DNA of 64,000 nucleotides from JABMQW01 sp964439935 (GTDB taxonomy: Bacteria > Fidelibacterota > Marinisomatia > Marinisomatales > TCS56): the NCBI GenBank assembly GCA_964439935.1, contig CAYTPW010000007.1, positions 62,001 through 126,000 on the forward strand. The letters run 5' to 3'. The notes beneath the pieces are model-generated. The model made no database searches. It had not been told where the DNA came from and worked only from the letters and a program-made list of their open reading frames with translations. Both the position numbers and the translations under genes were made by a program. Position 1 is the first letter of the stretch, and each line of letters opens with the position of its first letter. Below, one piece after another: positions 42,401-52,512 of the stretch.

Positions 42401-45098
42401 TATTATCCAAAAAACCGCTGTACTGCTGATAATCGGAGCGCTCAGTTTAGTCTGGTTCAGTTGCGATGACCGGACTCCAACCGATTCATCTTCAGGTACG
42501 GATACCAGCGATGCCGATTACAGTATTTATCTGGTAGCACAGCCGATGGCAGCGATCACCGGCAGTAACGTTCAGGTTGGGGAAGATCTGGTGGGCAATC
42601 AAGTATTCACACAGATAACCGCCCTGCTGGTAAATACTGAAAATGACCCGGTGGTGCCGGTGGTGGGTCGTACAATCAATTTTACCGCCCGGGTCAGGGG
42701 TCAGGAAGTCGGCAGTTTCACGCTTGAAACTGATAGTGTTACTAACGATTTCGGTCTGATGGTGGTTGATTTTATCGATGCTGGGGCAGCGGTCGATAAT
42801 ATCGGAACCCAGCCATATGAGGGTATTGTGGTCACGGCTGAACTGGTACCATCAAATACCAGCACTCCGGCCAGTGATCCCATCAGCAAATTGATTATGT
42901 TCAATGTGATTGACACAACGGTTACTCAGGTCTGGCCATATCGGATGGTGCTTACCCAGGATACGGACGTTATATATGTTGACGGTGGAAATACTAAATC
43001 AACTTTTTCAGTTACACTGATGAATTATGCCTATCAGCCTCTGGAAGGCCTGGTTGTTCAGGTCGATGCAAATCCTGATACAGTTGGACTGCTGGAATAC
43101 GGTTACATCGTTACCGATTCCACCGGTAATGGAACAGTTGAGTTCACCGACACCGGGGATCCTGATGCGGTCGGTACGGTCAATGTCGTCACCAGTTTTA
43201 CACACCCGGTATTCGGAACGGCTTCCCGCTCGAAACAGGTGTCAGTGATTGTGCAGGAGGACCAGACCGTAATAAATTTATCTTTAATGGCTCAACCGGT
43301 AGTTGGACCAAGCAATAATTTTGTGATTGTTGGCGAAGATGTGAATGATAACGCCCCCCTTGCTAACGAACAGGTATGGACAAGAATTACCGCCAGCGTG
43401 ACCGATGGTTCGGGGAACCCGGTCAGTGGGAAACTGATCGAATTCATAGCCATTTTCGGTTCCGATACAACTGAAAATAATTTTGATTTGGATTATCTAA
43501 CGAGTGATGCTCAGGGTCTGGCCTGGGTAAAATTTGAAGATAACGGGCAATCGGCTATTGATAATATCGGTACTCCGACCTATGAAGGCGTGACGGTTAT
43601 TGGATTTATCGATGATGTTATCGCAACGACCAGGTTCAATGTTTATGACCAGGTCTCGGATATCTGGCCCTATCGTTTGAATCTTTATAAAGATCGCGAT
43701 TTCATTAACCTTGATAACGGTGCAACCAAAGCTGAGATAACCGCCGTTTTATCTAATCGTTTGAATAAACCGCTTAAAAATGTCGAATTAACCTTCTCGG
43801 CCGATTTAGGTTTTATTAATGATGTTTCCCAGACCGACACGACCGGGACAGCAGTTGAATTTTTCACCGACCTGGGCGATCCGGATGATGTCGGTATCTC
43901 AAAAATAATAGCTAATTATCAGCATCCATCATTCGGCCTTGTATCTGACTCGCTTCAGATTTCAATTATCGATCCATCCAGCTCAGGGATTCCGGCTTAC
44001 ATAGTAATCCCCGCCTCGCATCCCGGTGATATTATGGTTACTGGTGGTGGCGGATTAGAATCGACCAATATCTGCGCTCAGGTATACGATGAAAACGGTC
44101 TATTGGTGGATATCCCGACTAATGTAACTTTTGAATTAGGTCCTGCCACTCCCCAGGGAGCTGCCTTTAGTAATGATTTAAGCACAATAACGACTACCAG
44201 TACCGATGGTGTAGCCTGCGTATCACTGAATAGCGGAGAGGAACCTGGCCCCGTTTATGTGCGGGCAACCGTCAACGATACGATCACTGCTACCGGCATA
44301 CCAGTGATAATCGTAACCGGACCGGCTTTTAATATTTTCCCGGATTTGGATGTCACTTCTACGACTCCGATCGGAGGTGGTTTCTATCAGATGGAAGCCG
44401 CCGCCCTGGTCTATGATCTGCATGGTAATCCAGTGGCTGATACAACCTATGTTTACTGGAATATTGATGTATCTCCTCAAGATGCCAATGATACGATCGA
44501 TGTGCAAATTGAAGGCGTCAGCTTTACAAATAATGAAAATATTAATGGCGATAATTATCCCGGGATGGCATTCACAAAGTTGATCTATCCCAGTCATGGT
44601 ATATTTGATTGGGCACGCATTAAAGCCTATACCTATGGCGACAGTGGTGTCGTCGTTATGGATTCGGTGGAAAATGATGCAATAATGGCTTATTATGGCG
44701 ATAATCTGTTATTGACTTCGACTGTTGTCTATTGGGATTTCTCAACGATGGGATTAACAGCTACCGCCCAGTTGATAGCTACCCTGACCGATCATTATGG
44801 CAATCCGGTGGAAAATGGCCGTATTCAATTCATTGTACCAGCTGGTACGGTTTTCGGAGCCAATCCGGCTATGACCGATGAAAACGGTCAGGCTGGCATT
44901 GTGGTTCAATGGGACAGTGGCGTCTGTGCTCCAATCCCCAATTCGGATCCCCAGCTTTACACGGATTTTACCGCATCCTGCGTTGCAATTCTCTTGGATC
45001 CCATGCCGATCACCAGCGATCCGGTTGATGTTCTGCTGGTTCGAACCTATCAATTACCAAATCCGCCTGCAAACGGAGATGGAAACAGCAATAAATAA
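42387..45098 (+). CDS. Large Ig-like (Big_1-type) lipoprotein in the pilus locus
   Basis: A 903-residue predicted lipoprotein. The ATG at 42387, within the end of pilQ, gives a signal peptide with lipobox WFSC (Cys26). Repeating units contain the Big_1 pattern: TRITASVTDGSGNPVSGKLIEF, TSDAQGLAWVKFED, TAVLSNRLNKPLKNVELTFSAD, TDTTGTAVEFFTD, ATLTDHYGNPVENGRIQFIVP and TDENGQAGIVVQW. I see at least six such domains, and two longer units resemble each other closely (around residues 25-300 and 300-530). Big_1 arrays form adhesive stalks in invasins. Its place between pilQ and pilB is unusual and suggests a secretin-associated or pilus-associated surface factor. Confidence 0.8.
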   Translation: MKINNIIQKTAVLLIIGALSLVWFSCDDRTPTDSSSGTDTSDADYSIYLVAQPMAAITGSNVQVGEDLVGNQVFTQITALLVNTENDPVVPVVGRTINFTARVRGQEVGSFTLETDSVTNDFGLMVVDFIDAGAAVDNIGTQPYEGIVVTAELVPSNTSTPASDPISKLIMFNVIDTTVTQVWPYRMVLTQDTDVIYVDGGNTKSTFSVTLMNYAYQPLEGLVVQVDANPDTVGLLEYGYIVTDSTGNGTVEFTDTGDPDAVGTVNVVTSFTHPVFGTASRSKQVSVIVQEDQTVINLSLMAQPVVGPSNNFVIVGEDVNDNAPLANEQVWTRITASVTDGSGNPVSGKLIEFIAIFGSDTTENNFDLDYLTSDAQGLAWVKFEDNGQSAIDNIGTPTYEGVTVIGFIDDVIATTRFNVYDQVSDIWPYRLNLYKDRDFINLDNGATKAEITAVLSNRLNKPLKNVELTFSADLGFINDVSQTDTTGTAVEFFTDLGDPDDVGISKIIANYQHPSFGLVSDSLQISIIDPSSSGIPAYIVIPASHPGDIMVTGGGGLESTNICAQVYDENGLLVDIPTNVTFELGPATPQGAAFSNDLSTITTTSTDGVACVSLNSGEEPGPVYVRATVNDTITATGIPVIIVTGPAFNIFPDLDVTSTTPIGGGFYQMEAAALVYDLHGNPVADTTYVYWNIDVSPQDANDTIDVQIEGVSFTNNENINGDNYPGMAFTKLIYPSHGIFDWARIKAYTYGDSGVVVMDSVENDAIMAYYGDNLLLTSTVVYWDFSTMGLTATAQLIATLTDHYGNPVENGRIQFIVPAGTVFGANPAMTDENGQAGIVVQWDSGVCAPIPNSDPQLYTDFTASCVAILLDPMPITSDPVDVLLVRTYQLPNPPANGDGNSNK

Positions 45099-45107
45099 AA
45101 GTTAAAC

Positions 45108-46832
45108 GTGACTAAAGATTTCAATCCCCAGTTCAAGCGCCTCGGTGAAATCCTAATTCACCAGAGCCAGATTACTGAAGCGCAGTTAAACGGTGCTCTG
45201 GAAGATCAAAAAGCCACCAATAACAAACTTGGTGAAATCCTGATCGAAAAAGGATACCTGACCGAGGATGAATTAATCGGTATTTATTCTTTGCAACTCG
45301 GCTACCCCCAGGTCAATGAAGAGGAACTTTTCCTGGCTGATACCACGGTAGTCAAATTGATTCCCGAGGATTTTGCCCGCCAGAATATGGTTATGGCAAT
45401 TCGCAAGAATGATCGTTCAATCATGGTAGCGATGGAAGATCCTGAGGATCTGGCGGGAATTGATGCCCTGAAACGGTTGACGAAATTGAATCCGGAAGTG
45501 TATGTTGCCGGGCCATCAGCCTTGAACCGGGCGATGGATGAATTATACGCCCGCATCAAACAATCCGGTGAAGTCGAGGAGGTACTTGAGGGTATAACAG
45601 TGATCTCAGGGGATGAGGATAATCAGGAGGAGGTCGATCTTTCCCCGGATAAGGTATCCAAAGAGGATGCCCCGATCGTCCGACTGGTCAATATGATTCT
45701 AATGGAGGCGATTCAGGAGCGGGCAACAGATATCCATATTGAACCGCAGCGGAACCAGGTAGTGGTGCGGATCAGGATCGATGGTGTATTGCAGATCATC
45801 ATGTCACCGCCGATTTCTTCGCTCAGCGGTCTGGTTACCAGGGTCAAAATTCTATCCAACTTAAATATTGCCGAACGACGTCTACCCCAGGATGGACGCT
45901 TTACGATCAAAGCGCCGAATCGGGAAATTGATGTTCGTGTTTCAGTGCTTCCGACAGTTTTTGGTGAAAAAATCGTATTGCGTTTGCTGGATAAAACCGG
46001 GTTTGATTTTACGTTGCGCACACTTGGATTTGATGATGACAGTTATGATATTTTTCGCCGTGTGATTAAACAACCCTACGGCATGATCGTTGTCTCAGGT
46101 CCGACCGGTTCAGGAAAATCAACTTCACTCTACGCCTCCCTGAAAGATATTAAAAATGTGGGAACAAATATTATTACCGTGGAAGATCCGGTCGAGTACC
46201 AGTTGGCCGGCATCAGCCAGGTTCAGGTCCATGAAACAATCGGACTGACATTCGGAACCAGCCTGCGATCAATTCTACGTCAAGACCCGGATATTCTGTT
46301 AATCGGTGAAATCCGCGATACTGAGACCGCCGATATATCGGTGAAGTTTTCCCTGACTGGGCATCTGGTGTTTTCAACCGTGCATGCCAATGACGCCGCC
46401 TCAACGGTAACCAGGTTGCTAGATATTGGGGTTAAGCCATTCTTGGTTGGTTCCTGCCTGAATCTGGTGATGGCTCAGCGTCTGGTACGTAAAATTTGTC
46501 CCCATTGTAAGGAAGAGTATACACCTTCAACTAAAACTCTGGAGCGGATCGGTCTCGAATCCGAACGGATCGAAGGTGGCACACTGTTCCGAGGAAAAGG
46601 ATGTAACAAGTGTCGCAAAACCGGCTATCACGGGCGGACCGGAATCTTTGAAATTATTCTCATGACACGGGCTATCCGCGGACTGGTTTACGATAATGCC
46701 AATGAGGATACAATTCGCCAGAAAGCACTGGAAGGAGGGATGGTGACCCTCCGCGAAAGCGGTTTGCGTAAAGTGATCGCCGGTATTACCACGACCGATG
46801 AAGTGATGCGCTCCACGGTCGAGGAATTTTAA
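45108..46832 (+). CDS. pilB: Type IV pilus extension ATPase PilB
   Basis: 574 residues, starting at GTG. The N-terminal MshEN domain (GEILIEKGYLTEDELIGIYSLQLGYPQV; about 1-150), found also in c-di-GMP-binding PilB/MshE proteins, is followed by the ATPase core: Walker A SGPTGSGKSTSLYASL (about 329-344), Asp box ITVEDPVEYQ, Walker B ILLIGEIRDTETADI, and the tetracysteine zinc motif CPHC ... CNKC (about 463 and 499). It drives pilus polymerisation. The stop codon shares a base with the pilC start. Confidence 0.95.
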   Translation: MTKDFNPQFKRLGEILIHQSQITEAQLNGALEDQKATNNKLGEILIEKGYLTEDELIGIYSLQLGYPQVNEEELFLADTTVVKLIPEDFARQNMVMAIRKNDRSIMVAMEDPEDLAGIDALKRLTKLNPEVYVAGPSALNRAMDELYARIKQSGEVEEVLEGITVISGDEDNQEEVDLSPDKVSKEDAPIVRLVNMILMEAIQERATDIHIEPQRNQVVVRIRIDGVLQIIMSPPISSLSGLVTRVKILSNLNIAERRLPQDGRFTIKAPNREIDVRVSVLPTVFGEKIVLRLLDKTGFDFTLRTLGFDDDSYDIFRRVIKQPYGMIVVSGPTGSGKSTSLYASLKDIKNVGTNIITVEDPVEYQLAGISQVQVHETIGLTFGTSLRSILRQDPDILLIGEIRDTETADISVKFSLTGHLVFSTVHANDAASTVTRLLDIGVKPFLVGSCLNLVMAQRLVRKICPHCKEEYTPSTKTLERIGLESERIEGGTLFRGKGCNKCRKTGYHGRTGIFEIILMTRAIRGLVYDNANEDTIRQKALEGGMVTLRESGLRKVIAGITTTDEVMRSTVEEF

Positions 46833-48079
46833 TGCCCACTTATACTTACCTTACCAAGGATTCCCAGGGTCAGCGCAATGAAGGCGAAATCCGGGCAGGT
46901 AGTATCGATGATGCCGCCAAGAAACTGACCACCGAAGGTCAGCTGGTTATCCAGCTAAATGAAGTCGATACATCCTGGGACTTTATCGGTCCATTCCTGG
47001 ATGAGGTATCGTTATCGATCGAGCGGTTCAAAAACCGGGTTCCCTTGAGTAACCTGGTCTTCTTTACCCGTCAGCTTGCTACCATGTTTTCAGCCGGTCT
47101 GACGCTTGAACGCTCCATTCAGGGGCTGGCCACTGAAGAAAAACACCCCAAACTGAAAAAAGTATTATTGAGTGTGGCCGACAATATTCGCAAGGGATTG
47201 AATCTGTCGGATTCTCTGGCCCGACACCCCGGTGTTTTCAACAGTCTGTATATTGCCCTGTCAAAAGCTGGCGAGGTGAGTGGAAACCTGCAGGAAATTC
47301 TGGATCAGCTGGCGACTTACCTGGAAAATCTGGATGATACTCGCCGCAAGGTGAAATCCGCAATGACATACCCGGTTTTCATGATGTTGTTCCTCGGCGC
47401 AATGATGGGGGGAATGTTTTTGTTTATCATCCCCATGTTCTCCGATGTCTATTCCCAGCTGGGCGCCGATCTGCCCTATGCAACTCAGCTATTGGTACAG
47501 GTCAGTCAATGGTTAAGTGCCAACTTCGGTCGCATTACTTTTCTTATATTGATTATTATTACAGCATTATGGTTTGTATCAAAAACACGCCGCGGAGGAT
47601 TTGTTATCGATGCACTTAAATTGAAAACCCCGATTTTCGGCGAACTGCTTAACCAATCCATCCTGAATAAGTACGCGAAAACTTTTGGTATTCTACTGGG
47701 TGCCGGTGTACCAGTTCTGGAGTCTATGGCTCTGTTGACTAAAATCGTTGATAATCGCGTTTATGAGGTAGCTGTTGAGGAAAGTTCGGATTATATCCGC
47801 GATGGTTTTGACATCAGTACAGCAATGCGGCGTACGGAGGTTTTCCCCCCGATCATGCTCCAGCTGACCTCCACCGGTGAGGAAACCGGTGAATTGAGCA
47901 GCCTGCTGGACCGGGCATCGGATTATTATTACAAGCAGGTCAATGCTATGGTTGCCCGGATGACCACCCTGATCGAACCGATCCTGATTCTATTTGTCGG
48001 AGCTATTATTGCGCTAATGGTTGTGGTCACTTACCTGCCCGTGTTCTATCTTGGAGCCGCTCTCCAATCCGGATTATAG
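46832..48079 (+). CDS. pilC: Type IV pilus inner-membrane platform protein PilC
   Basis: A 415-residue polytopic membrane protein with two T2SSF domains. Segments FTRQLATMFSAGLTLERSIQGLA (first domain) and KYAKTFGILLGAGVPVLESMALL (second domain) are the repeated family motif. Three hydrophobic helices (around residues 180, 230 and 390) match the known topology. It links the PilB/PilT motors to the growing fibre. Start and stop each overlap a neighbour by one base. Confidence 0.95.
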   Translation: MPTYTYLTKDSQGQRNEGEIRAGSIDDAAKKLTTEGQLVIQLNEVDTSWDFIGPFLDEVSLSIERFKNRVPLSNLVFFTRQLATMFSAGLTLERSIQGLATEEKHPKLKKVLLSVADNIRKGLNLSDSLARHPGVFNSLYIALSKAGEVSGNLQEILDQLATYLENLDDTRRKVKSAMTYPVFMMLFLGAMMGGMFLFIIPMFSDVYSQLGADLPYATQLLVQVSQWLSANFGRITFLILIIITALWFVSKTRRGGFVIDALKLKTPIFGELLNQSILNKYAKTFGILLGAGVPVLESMALLTKIVDNRVYEVAVEESSDYIRDGFDISTAMRRTEVFPPIMLQLTSTGEETGELSSLLDRASDYYYKQVNAMVARMTTLIEPILILFVGAIIALMVVVTYLPVFYLGAALQSGL

Positions 48080-48846
48080 TGCACTGGATTATCTTTAGCA
48101 CTTTTTTTGTGATCGGGACTTTACTTGGCAGTTTTTTAAACGTTGTCATTTACCGCCTGCCGCGTAGCGAATCAATCGTTAAACCACGGTCCCATTGTCC
48201 AAGCTGTAAATCACTAATACCCTGGTACCGGAATATTCCCTTGATATCGTATCTGCTACAGCGGGGAAGATGCAGCGACTGCGAACAACCGATTAACTGG
48301 CAATATCCGGTTGTTGAACTCTTAACCGGTCTAGCTTGGGGTTGGGCTTTTTCAACACATGCTATACCAGCAGCACTATTTATGGCATCTTTGGCATCTG
48401 TTCTGCTAGCAATTGCGTGGATCGATGGCCGACACCTGCTGATTCCACTGGCACTTTCAGCGACCGCATTACTGATTGTGATCATAGCGCTGATTATTAA
48501 TATCATACCCTGGCAAAGCGCTTTCTATGGCGCCATGGTGGGGATTGGTATGCCGGCTTTGGTTATGGGTGGTATGTACCTATCAACCAGACGTTATGGG
48601 ATGGGATTTGGCGATTTGCACCTGGGATTGATCCTGGGGCTGTGGCTGGGTCCGTATAAAATGGTTGCTACCTTGTTATTTGCCTCGCTGCTGGTGATAA
48701 TCGTTTGGATTGGTCTATCCTTGAGAACCGGATGGGACCGCAACCGCTCATTACCTTTCGCTCCTTATTTGATAATTAGCAGTTTCTTTGTGTACATTAC
48801 AGGTTATTATCAAAGCGATTTTATTGAAGGAATATTGTTCATTTAG
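48079..48846 (+). CDS. pilD: Prepilin peptidase PilD
   Basis: A 255-residue membrane aspartic protease that cleaves and N-methylates prepilins. The N-terminal methylase region contains GSFLNVVIYRLPRSES and two zinc cysteine pairs (CPSC and CSDC). The catalytic aspartates are in AIAWIDGRHLLIP and in the GxGD motif MGFGDLHLGLILG. The start is a GTG that shares one base with the pilC stop. It closes the pilus operon and can serve all the prepilins here. Confidence 0.95.
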   Translation: MHWIIFSTFFVIGTLLGSFLNVVIYRLPRSESIVKPRSHCPSCKSLIPWYRNIPLISYLLQRGRCSDCEQPINWQYPVVELLTGLAWGWAFSTHAIPAALFMASLASVLLAIAWIDGRHLLIPLALSATALLIVIIALIINIIPWQSAFYGAMVGIGMPALVMGGMYLSTRRYGMGFGDLHLGLILGLWLGPYKMVATLLFASLLVIIVWIGLSLRTGWDRNRSLPFAPYLIISSFFVYITGYYQSDFIEGILFI

Positions 48847-48862
48847 TCAAGATGGAAACTCA

Positions 48863-51800
48863 ATGTTGAATACGGTAAAAGTACTGATTGTTTTACTCCT
48901 CGCAATACTGATGGTTCAGGCCAGTAATGTACCACAGGAAAATGAAATAGCGCATAATGGTTTTTCGGTTTCCGGTCATTCGGCGACTGGAATCTCGATT
49001 GAATTTGAACTCCCATACTATGAGCTTCAGGAGGTCACCGAATTTGGCGGTATGTATCATAAACTGTATGTTCCGGATGCCGGTACAATGGTAAATGCCG
49101 GCGAACCGTATTTACCCAGTGTTTCGACACTCTACGCAGCTAAACCAGGCAGTAATTATTCCGTTTCTGTCAGGATCCTGGAATCAGAGATAATTCGTAA
49201 TGTCGATTTAATACCGCATCAAGGCTGGCAGCCAAGTGAGGAAAGTGCACTATTATCCCTCAACCGCAATTCCGATGTTTATTTCAGTAATAGTTTCCCG
49301 CAGGAAAATGCAATTGTATCCTCACCCATGGTGATGCGTGATCTCCATCTGGTTCAGGTATCATTTACGCCATTTATTTATTATCCGTTAACACAAAATT
49401 TGGAAGTTATAACCAAGGTATCGCTGGAATTAATTGAATCGGGAACTGCTAATGCCGGTTTTGCCCCGGCCAAACGCTCATTGGCGTTCGAACCACTCTA
49501 TCGTGCTCTGGTAGTCAATTATGATCAATACATGCTGGATATCCCGTATCAAAAACCGTCGATTCTGTATATTCTGCCCACAAATGTCAGCCAAATTCTG
49601 CCAACGGTCAATATGTTACTGGATTGGCGGGAACGAGCTGGTTATGAGGTACATCAGGTATCGACAGCCACAACAGGCACGCAGGCTGCCAGTATAAAGA
49701 CCTATATTAATACTGCCTATACAACATGGAATAATCCACCGGAACATGTTACTCTGGTGGGAGATGCTTCCGGTTCATTTGCCATCCCAACCTGGGGTGA
49801 TACCTGGAGCGGCTATCACGGGGATGGCGACCATCCCTATGCCCAATTGGTCGGGAATGACATATTACCCGAGGTATTTCTTGGGCGTATCTCATTTGAA
49901 ACGACCACAGAACTGGGGACGATCATCGGTAAAACGCTGCAATACGAAACAAATCCGTATATGAATGAAGACTGGTTTAATCGTGCATTACTGGTTTCGG
50001 ACTCAAGTCCATCCGGAATATCAACGATTATCACCAATGAATATGTCCGCATGCTGATGGAAAATGAAGGTTATAACGATATTCGTACTTTATATAGCAA
50101 CAATTATAATGATCCTACCGCTGCCCAAATGCGTGCGGAACTTAATGATGGTATGACTTTCTTTAATTATCGCGGCTACTATGGTGTCAGCGGATTTTCT
50201 ACCAGTGATGTAAATATGTTGACCAACGGCTTTAAACTTCCGGTCATGACTATCCTAACCTGTGGAACCGGCTCTTTTGGCTCCGGTACCTCTCTGGCTG
50301 AAGCCTGTATCAGAGCCGGAAATGCCAGTAATCCCAAAGGAGCCGTGGCGGCTGTTGGAACAGCCACACTGGGTACCCATACCATGTTCAATAACTGCGT
50401 TTCAATGGGTTTTTACCGCGGTGTATTTTCAGAGGGCATTGAAACAGCCGGTGCTGCCCTGATGCGGGGTAAATTACAGTTGTATCTAACTTATCCGACC
50501 AATCCCAGTCATTACGTTGAAATATTTTCGCATTGGAACAGCTTAATGGGGGATTCAGCCCTGCGGATGTGGACCGATATGCCACAACGAATATCAGTTT
50601 CGGTTCCAGCGGCCATTCCATTGGGCTCAAATTATCTACCGGTTGAGGTTACCACCTTGATAGGTGGTCTTCCCGTAGTAGATGCCCTGGTTACAATTCG
50701 AAAAGGAACGAATGAAATATTCGAATCGACCCTAACGGGTAATGATGGAAAAGTAGAATTACCTGTCACCTCTCTGTTGTCCGGTCCCATCGATATTACA
50801 GTTACTAAAAAGAATCATTTGTCTTACCAATCTACGATTTTGCTGTCGAATCCTGTTGAAAATATCAATATAGCACAACTGCCGATAATAATTAACGATG
50901 ACAACACGGGTGAATCTCAGGGAAATGGTGATGGCCTGCTCAATCCCGGTGAACGGATCGAATGCCTAGTGTTGCTTCAGAATTACGGTTCAAGCGATGT
51001 TCAACAGGTCTCAGCCAAGCTGCTGACGGAAAGTAATGCGGTAACAATGGTGCAAGACAGCCTGTTTTTCGGCGATATTGCTGCCGGAGTTACCAATGCC
51101 AGCGCCGGTTATTTCATATTTGAATTGGCCGCCGGCCTGGGTGATGCTCTGGACCTGGGACTGGTAGTTTCCATCTCCGATTCAGCCGATAATCATTGGA
51201 CCGGCAATCTAAATCTGGCAGTTACAGGTGGTAGTATTTCTGCGGTTGGGGTGCAGGTCTTGGTGGTAGGGGGCGTACTGGATCCTGGGGAATTGGCGGA
51301 TATGCAGATAATGCTGAAAAACACCGGCCAGATCGAAGCGACAAACGTAACCGGAACACTCGCGTCGCCGGCGAGTGGGTTGAGAATTATTGATGACCAG
51401 GGTTCATGGGGAACGATTCCAGTAGGTATGATCGTTAATAACAGCAGTAATCCTTTTTCCGTTGATGCTGATAATGACTTAATACCCGGAACAATAGTAA
51501 ACCTTACCCTGAGATTAATAGCCGGTGATGGCTCGGATTACACCTCAATTATTCCTTTTGAGGTTGGTTTACCGGATATTTACGATCCCACCGGTCCGGA
51601 CGCTTATGGTTATTACATTTATGATTCAGGTGATTTGCTCTATTCAAATTCTCCGTTCTTTGATTGGATTGAAATTAATCCATCGCTGGGTGGACCAGGG
51701 AGCGACACCTATTTGTATGACAGTGGAAATAATTCTGATGATGTAACCACGATTACATTACCATTCAATTTCAGGATGTACGGAATTAATTACAATGAAA

Positions 51801-52474
51801 TCACTGTTTGCAGTAACGGTTGGATCGGGATGGGATCCTCCCAGGCAGCTTCGTTCAGAAATTATCCGATCCCAGGTGCGGCAGGTCCATCGCCAATGAT
51901 CGCTGCTTTCTGGGATGATCTGAAAACAACTTATGGCGGAAAAGTTTATTCGTGGTACGATACAGATCGGAATCAATATATTGTTGAATGGTCCGGTGTG
52001 CGGACTTATTACAATAATGATGTTGAATCGTTTCAGGTCATTTTGCGTGATCCGCAGTATTATTTTACTCCGACTGGAGATGGAGAAATTGTAATCCAGT
52101 ATCTGGATTTTAATAACACCTCCCAGACCACGTCAAGTGCTACAAACCATGGCAATTACTCGACAATCGGGATTGAAGATCATACCGGGACGGTCGGCCT
52201 GCAGTACTCTTTTGCCAATCAATGGGCGCCAACGGCAATGGCGTTACAGGATTGCACTGCTATATTGGTTACCACCAAAGGTAGCCTGGTGCGTCTGCGT
52301 GGTGATATTAATAACGATCGTGCCCTGGATGTTTTTGATATAATTGGTCTGATTGATTATATACTCGAGGGAAATCCGGGATCGATAAATCCTTACCTGG
52401 CTGATGTTAATGACGACGGTATTGTCAACGTACTCGATATGATTTCGGTTGTGCAAACCGTCATGCAATATTAA
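48863..52474 (+). CDS. C25 (gingipain)-family protease relative with C-terminal dockerin
   Basis: 1203 residues, exported. The ATG at 48863 gives a clean signal peptide (MLNTVKVLIVLLLAILMVQAS). A propeptide-like region (about 20-225) is followed by the C25 core, with VTLVGDASGSF, LPEVFLGRISFETTTELGTII and MTILTCGTGSFGSGTSLAEA, where the Cys near residue 463 is the expected nucleophile. The catalytic His expected in the N-Y-x-G-H region is not evident; the sequence reads NYRGYYGVSG near residue 434. C-terminal beta domains and a nidogen-like region (YGINYNEITVCSNGWIGMG) precede a two-repeat dockerin: GDINNDRALDVFDIIGLIDYIL and ADVNDDGIVNVLDMISVVQTVM. It has no type IX sorting domain. Confidence 0.85.
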   Translation: MLNTVKVLIVLLLAILMVQASNVPQENEIAHNGFSVSGHSATGISIEFELPYYELQEVTEFGGMYHKLYVPDAGTMVNAGEPYLPSVSTLYAAKPGSNYSVSVRILESEIIRNVDLIPHQGWQPSEESALLSLNRNSDVYFSNSFPQENAIVSSPMVMRDLHLVQVSFTPFIYYPLTQNLEVITKVSLELIESGTANAGFAPAKRSLAFEPLYRALVVNYDQYMLDIPYQKPSILYILPTNVSQILPTVNMLLDWRERAGYEVHQVSTATTGTQAASIKTYINTAYTTWNNPPEHVTLVGDASGSFAIPTWGDTWSGYHGDGDHPYAQLVGNDILPEVFLGRISFETTTELGTIIGKTLQYETNPYMNEDWFNRALLVSDSSPSGISTIITNEYVRMLMENEGYNDIRTLYSNNYNDPTAAQMRAELNDGMTFFNYRGYYGVSGFSTSDVNMLTNGFKLPVMTILTCGTGSFGSGTSLAEACIRAGNASNPKGAVAAVGTATLGTHTMFNNCVSMGFYRGVFSEGIETAGAALMRGKLQLYLTYPTNPSHYVEIFSHWNSLMGDSALRMWTDMPQRISVSVPAAIPLGSNYLPVEVTTLIGGLPVVDALVTIRKGTNEIFESTLTGNDGKVELPVTSLLSGPIDITVTKKNHLSYQSTILLSNPVENINIAQLPIIINDDNTGESQGNGDGLLNPGERIECLVLLQNYGSSDVQQVSAKLLTESNAVTMVQDSLFFGDIAAGVTNASAGYFIFELAAGLGDALDLGLVVSISDSADNHWTGNLNLAVTGGSISAVGVQVLVVGGVLDPGELADMQIMLKNTGQIEATNVTGTLASPASGLRIIDDQGSWGTIPVGMIVNNSSNPFSVDADNDLIPGTIVNLTLRLIAGDGSDYTSIIPFEVGLPDIYDPTGPDAYGYYIYDSGDLLYSNSPFFDWIEINPSLGGPGSDTYLYDSGNNSDDVTTITLPFNFRMYGINYNEITVCSNGWIGMGSSQAASFRNYPIPGAAGPSPMIAAFWDDLKTTYGGKVYSWYDTDRNQYIVEWSGVRTYYNNDVESFQVILRDPQYYFTPTGDGEIVIQYLDFNNTSQTTSSATNHGNYSTIGIEDHTGTVGLQYSFANQWAPTAMALQDCTAILVTTKGSLVRLRGDINNDRALDVFDIIGLIDYILEGNPGSINPYLADVNDDGIVNVLDMISVVQTVMQY

Positions 52475-52512
52475 GCATCAGTTTGATTTAGGCATGGTCA
52501 TCGATATTTAAA

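Noticed and set aside
48788..48862. 25-residue N-terminal extension of the C25 protease relative
   Set aside because: The extension is the shadow of the pilD end. The ATG at 48863 gives a normal signal peptide at residue 1.
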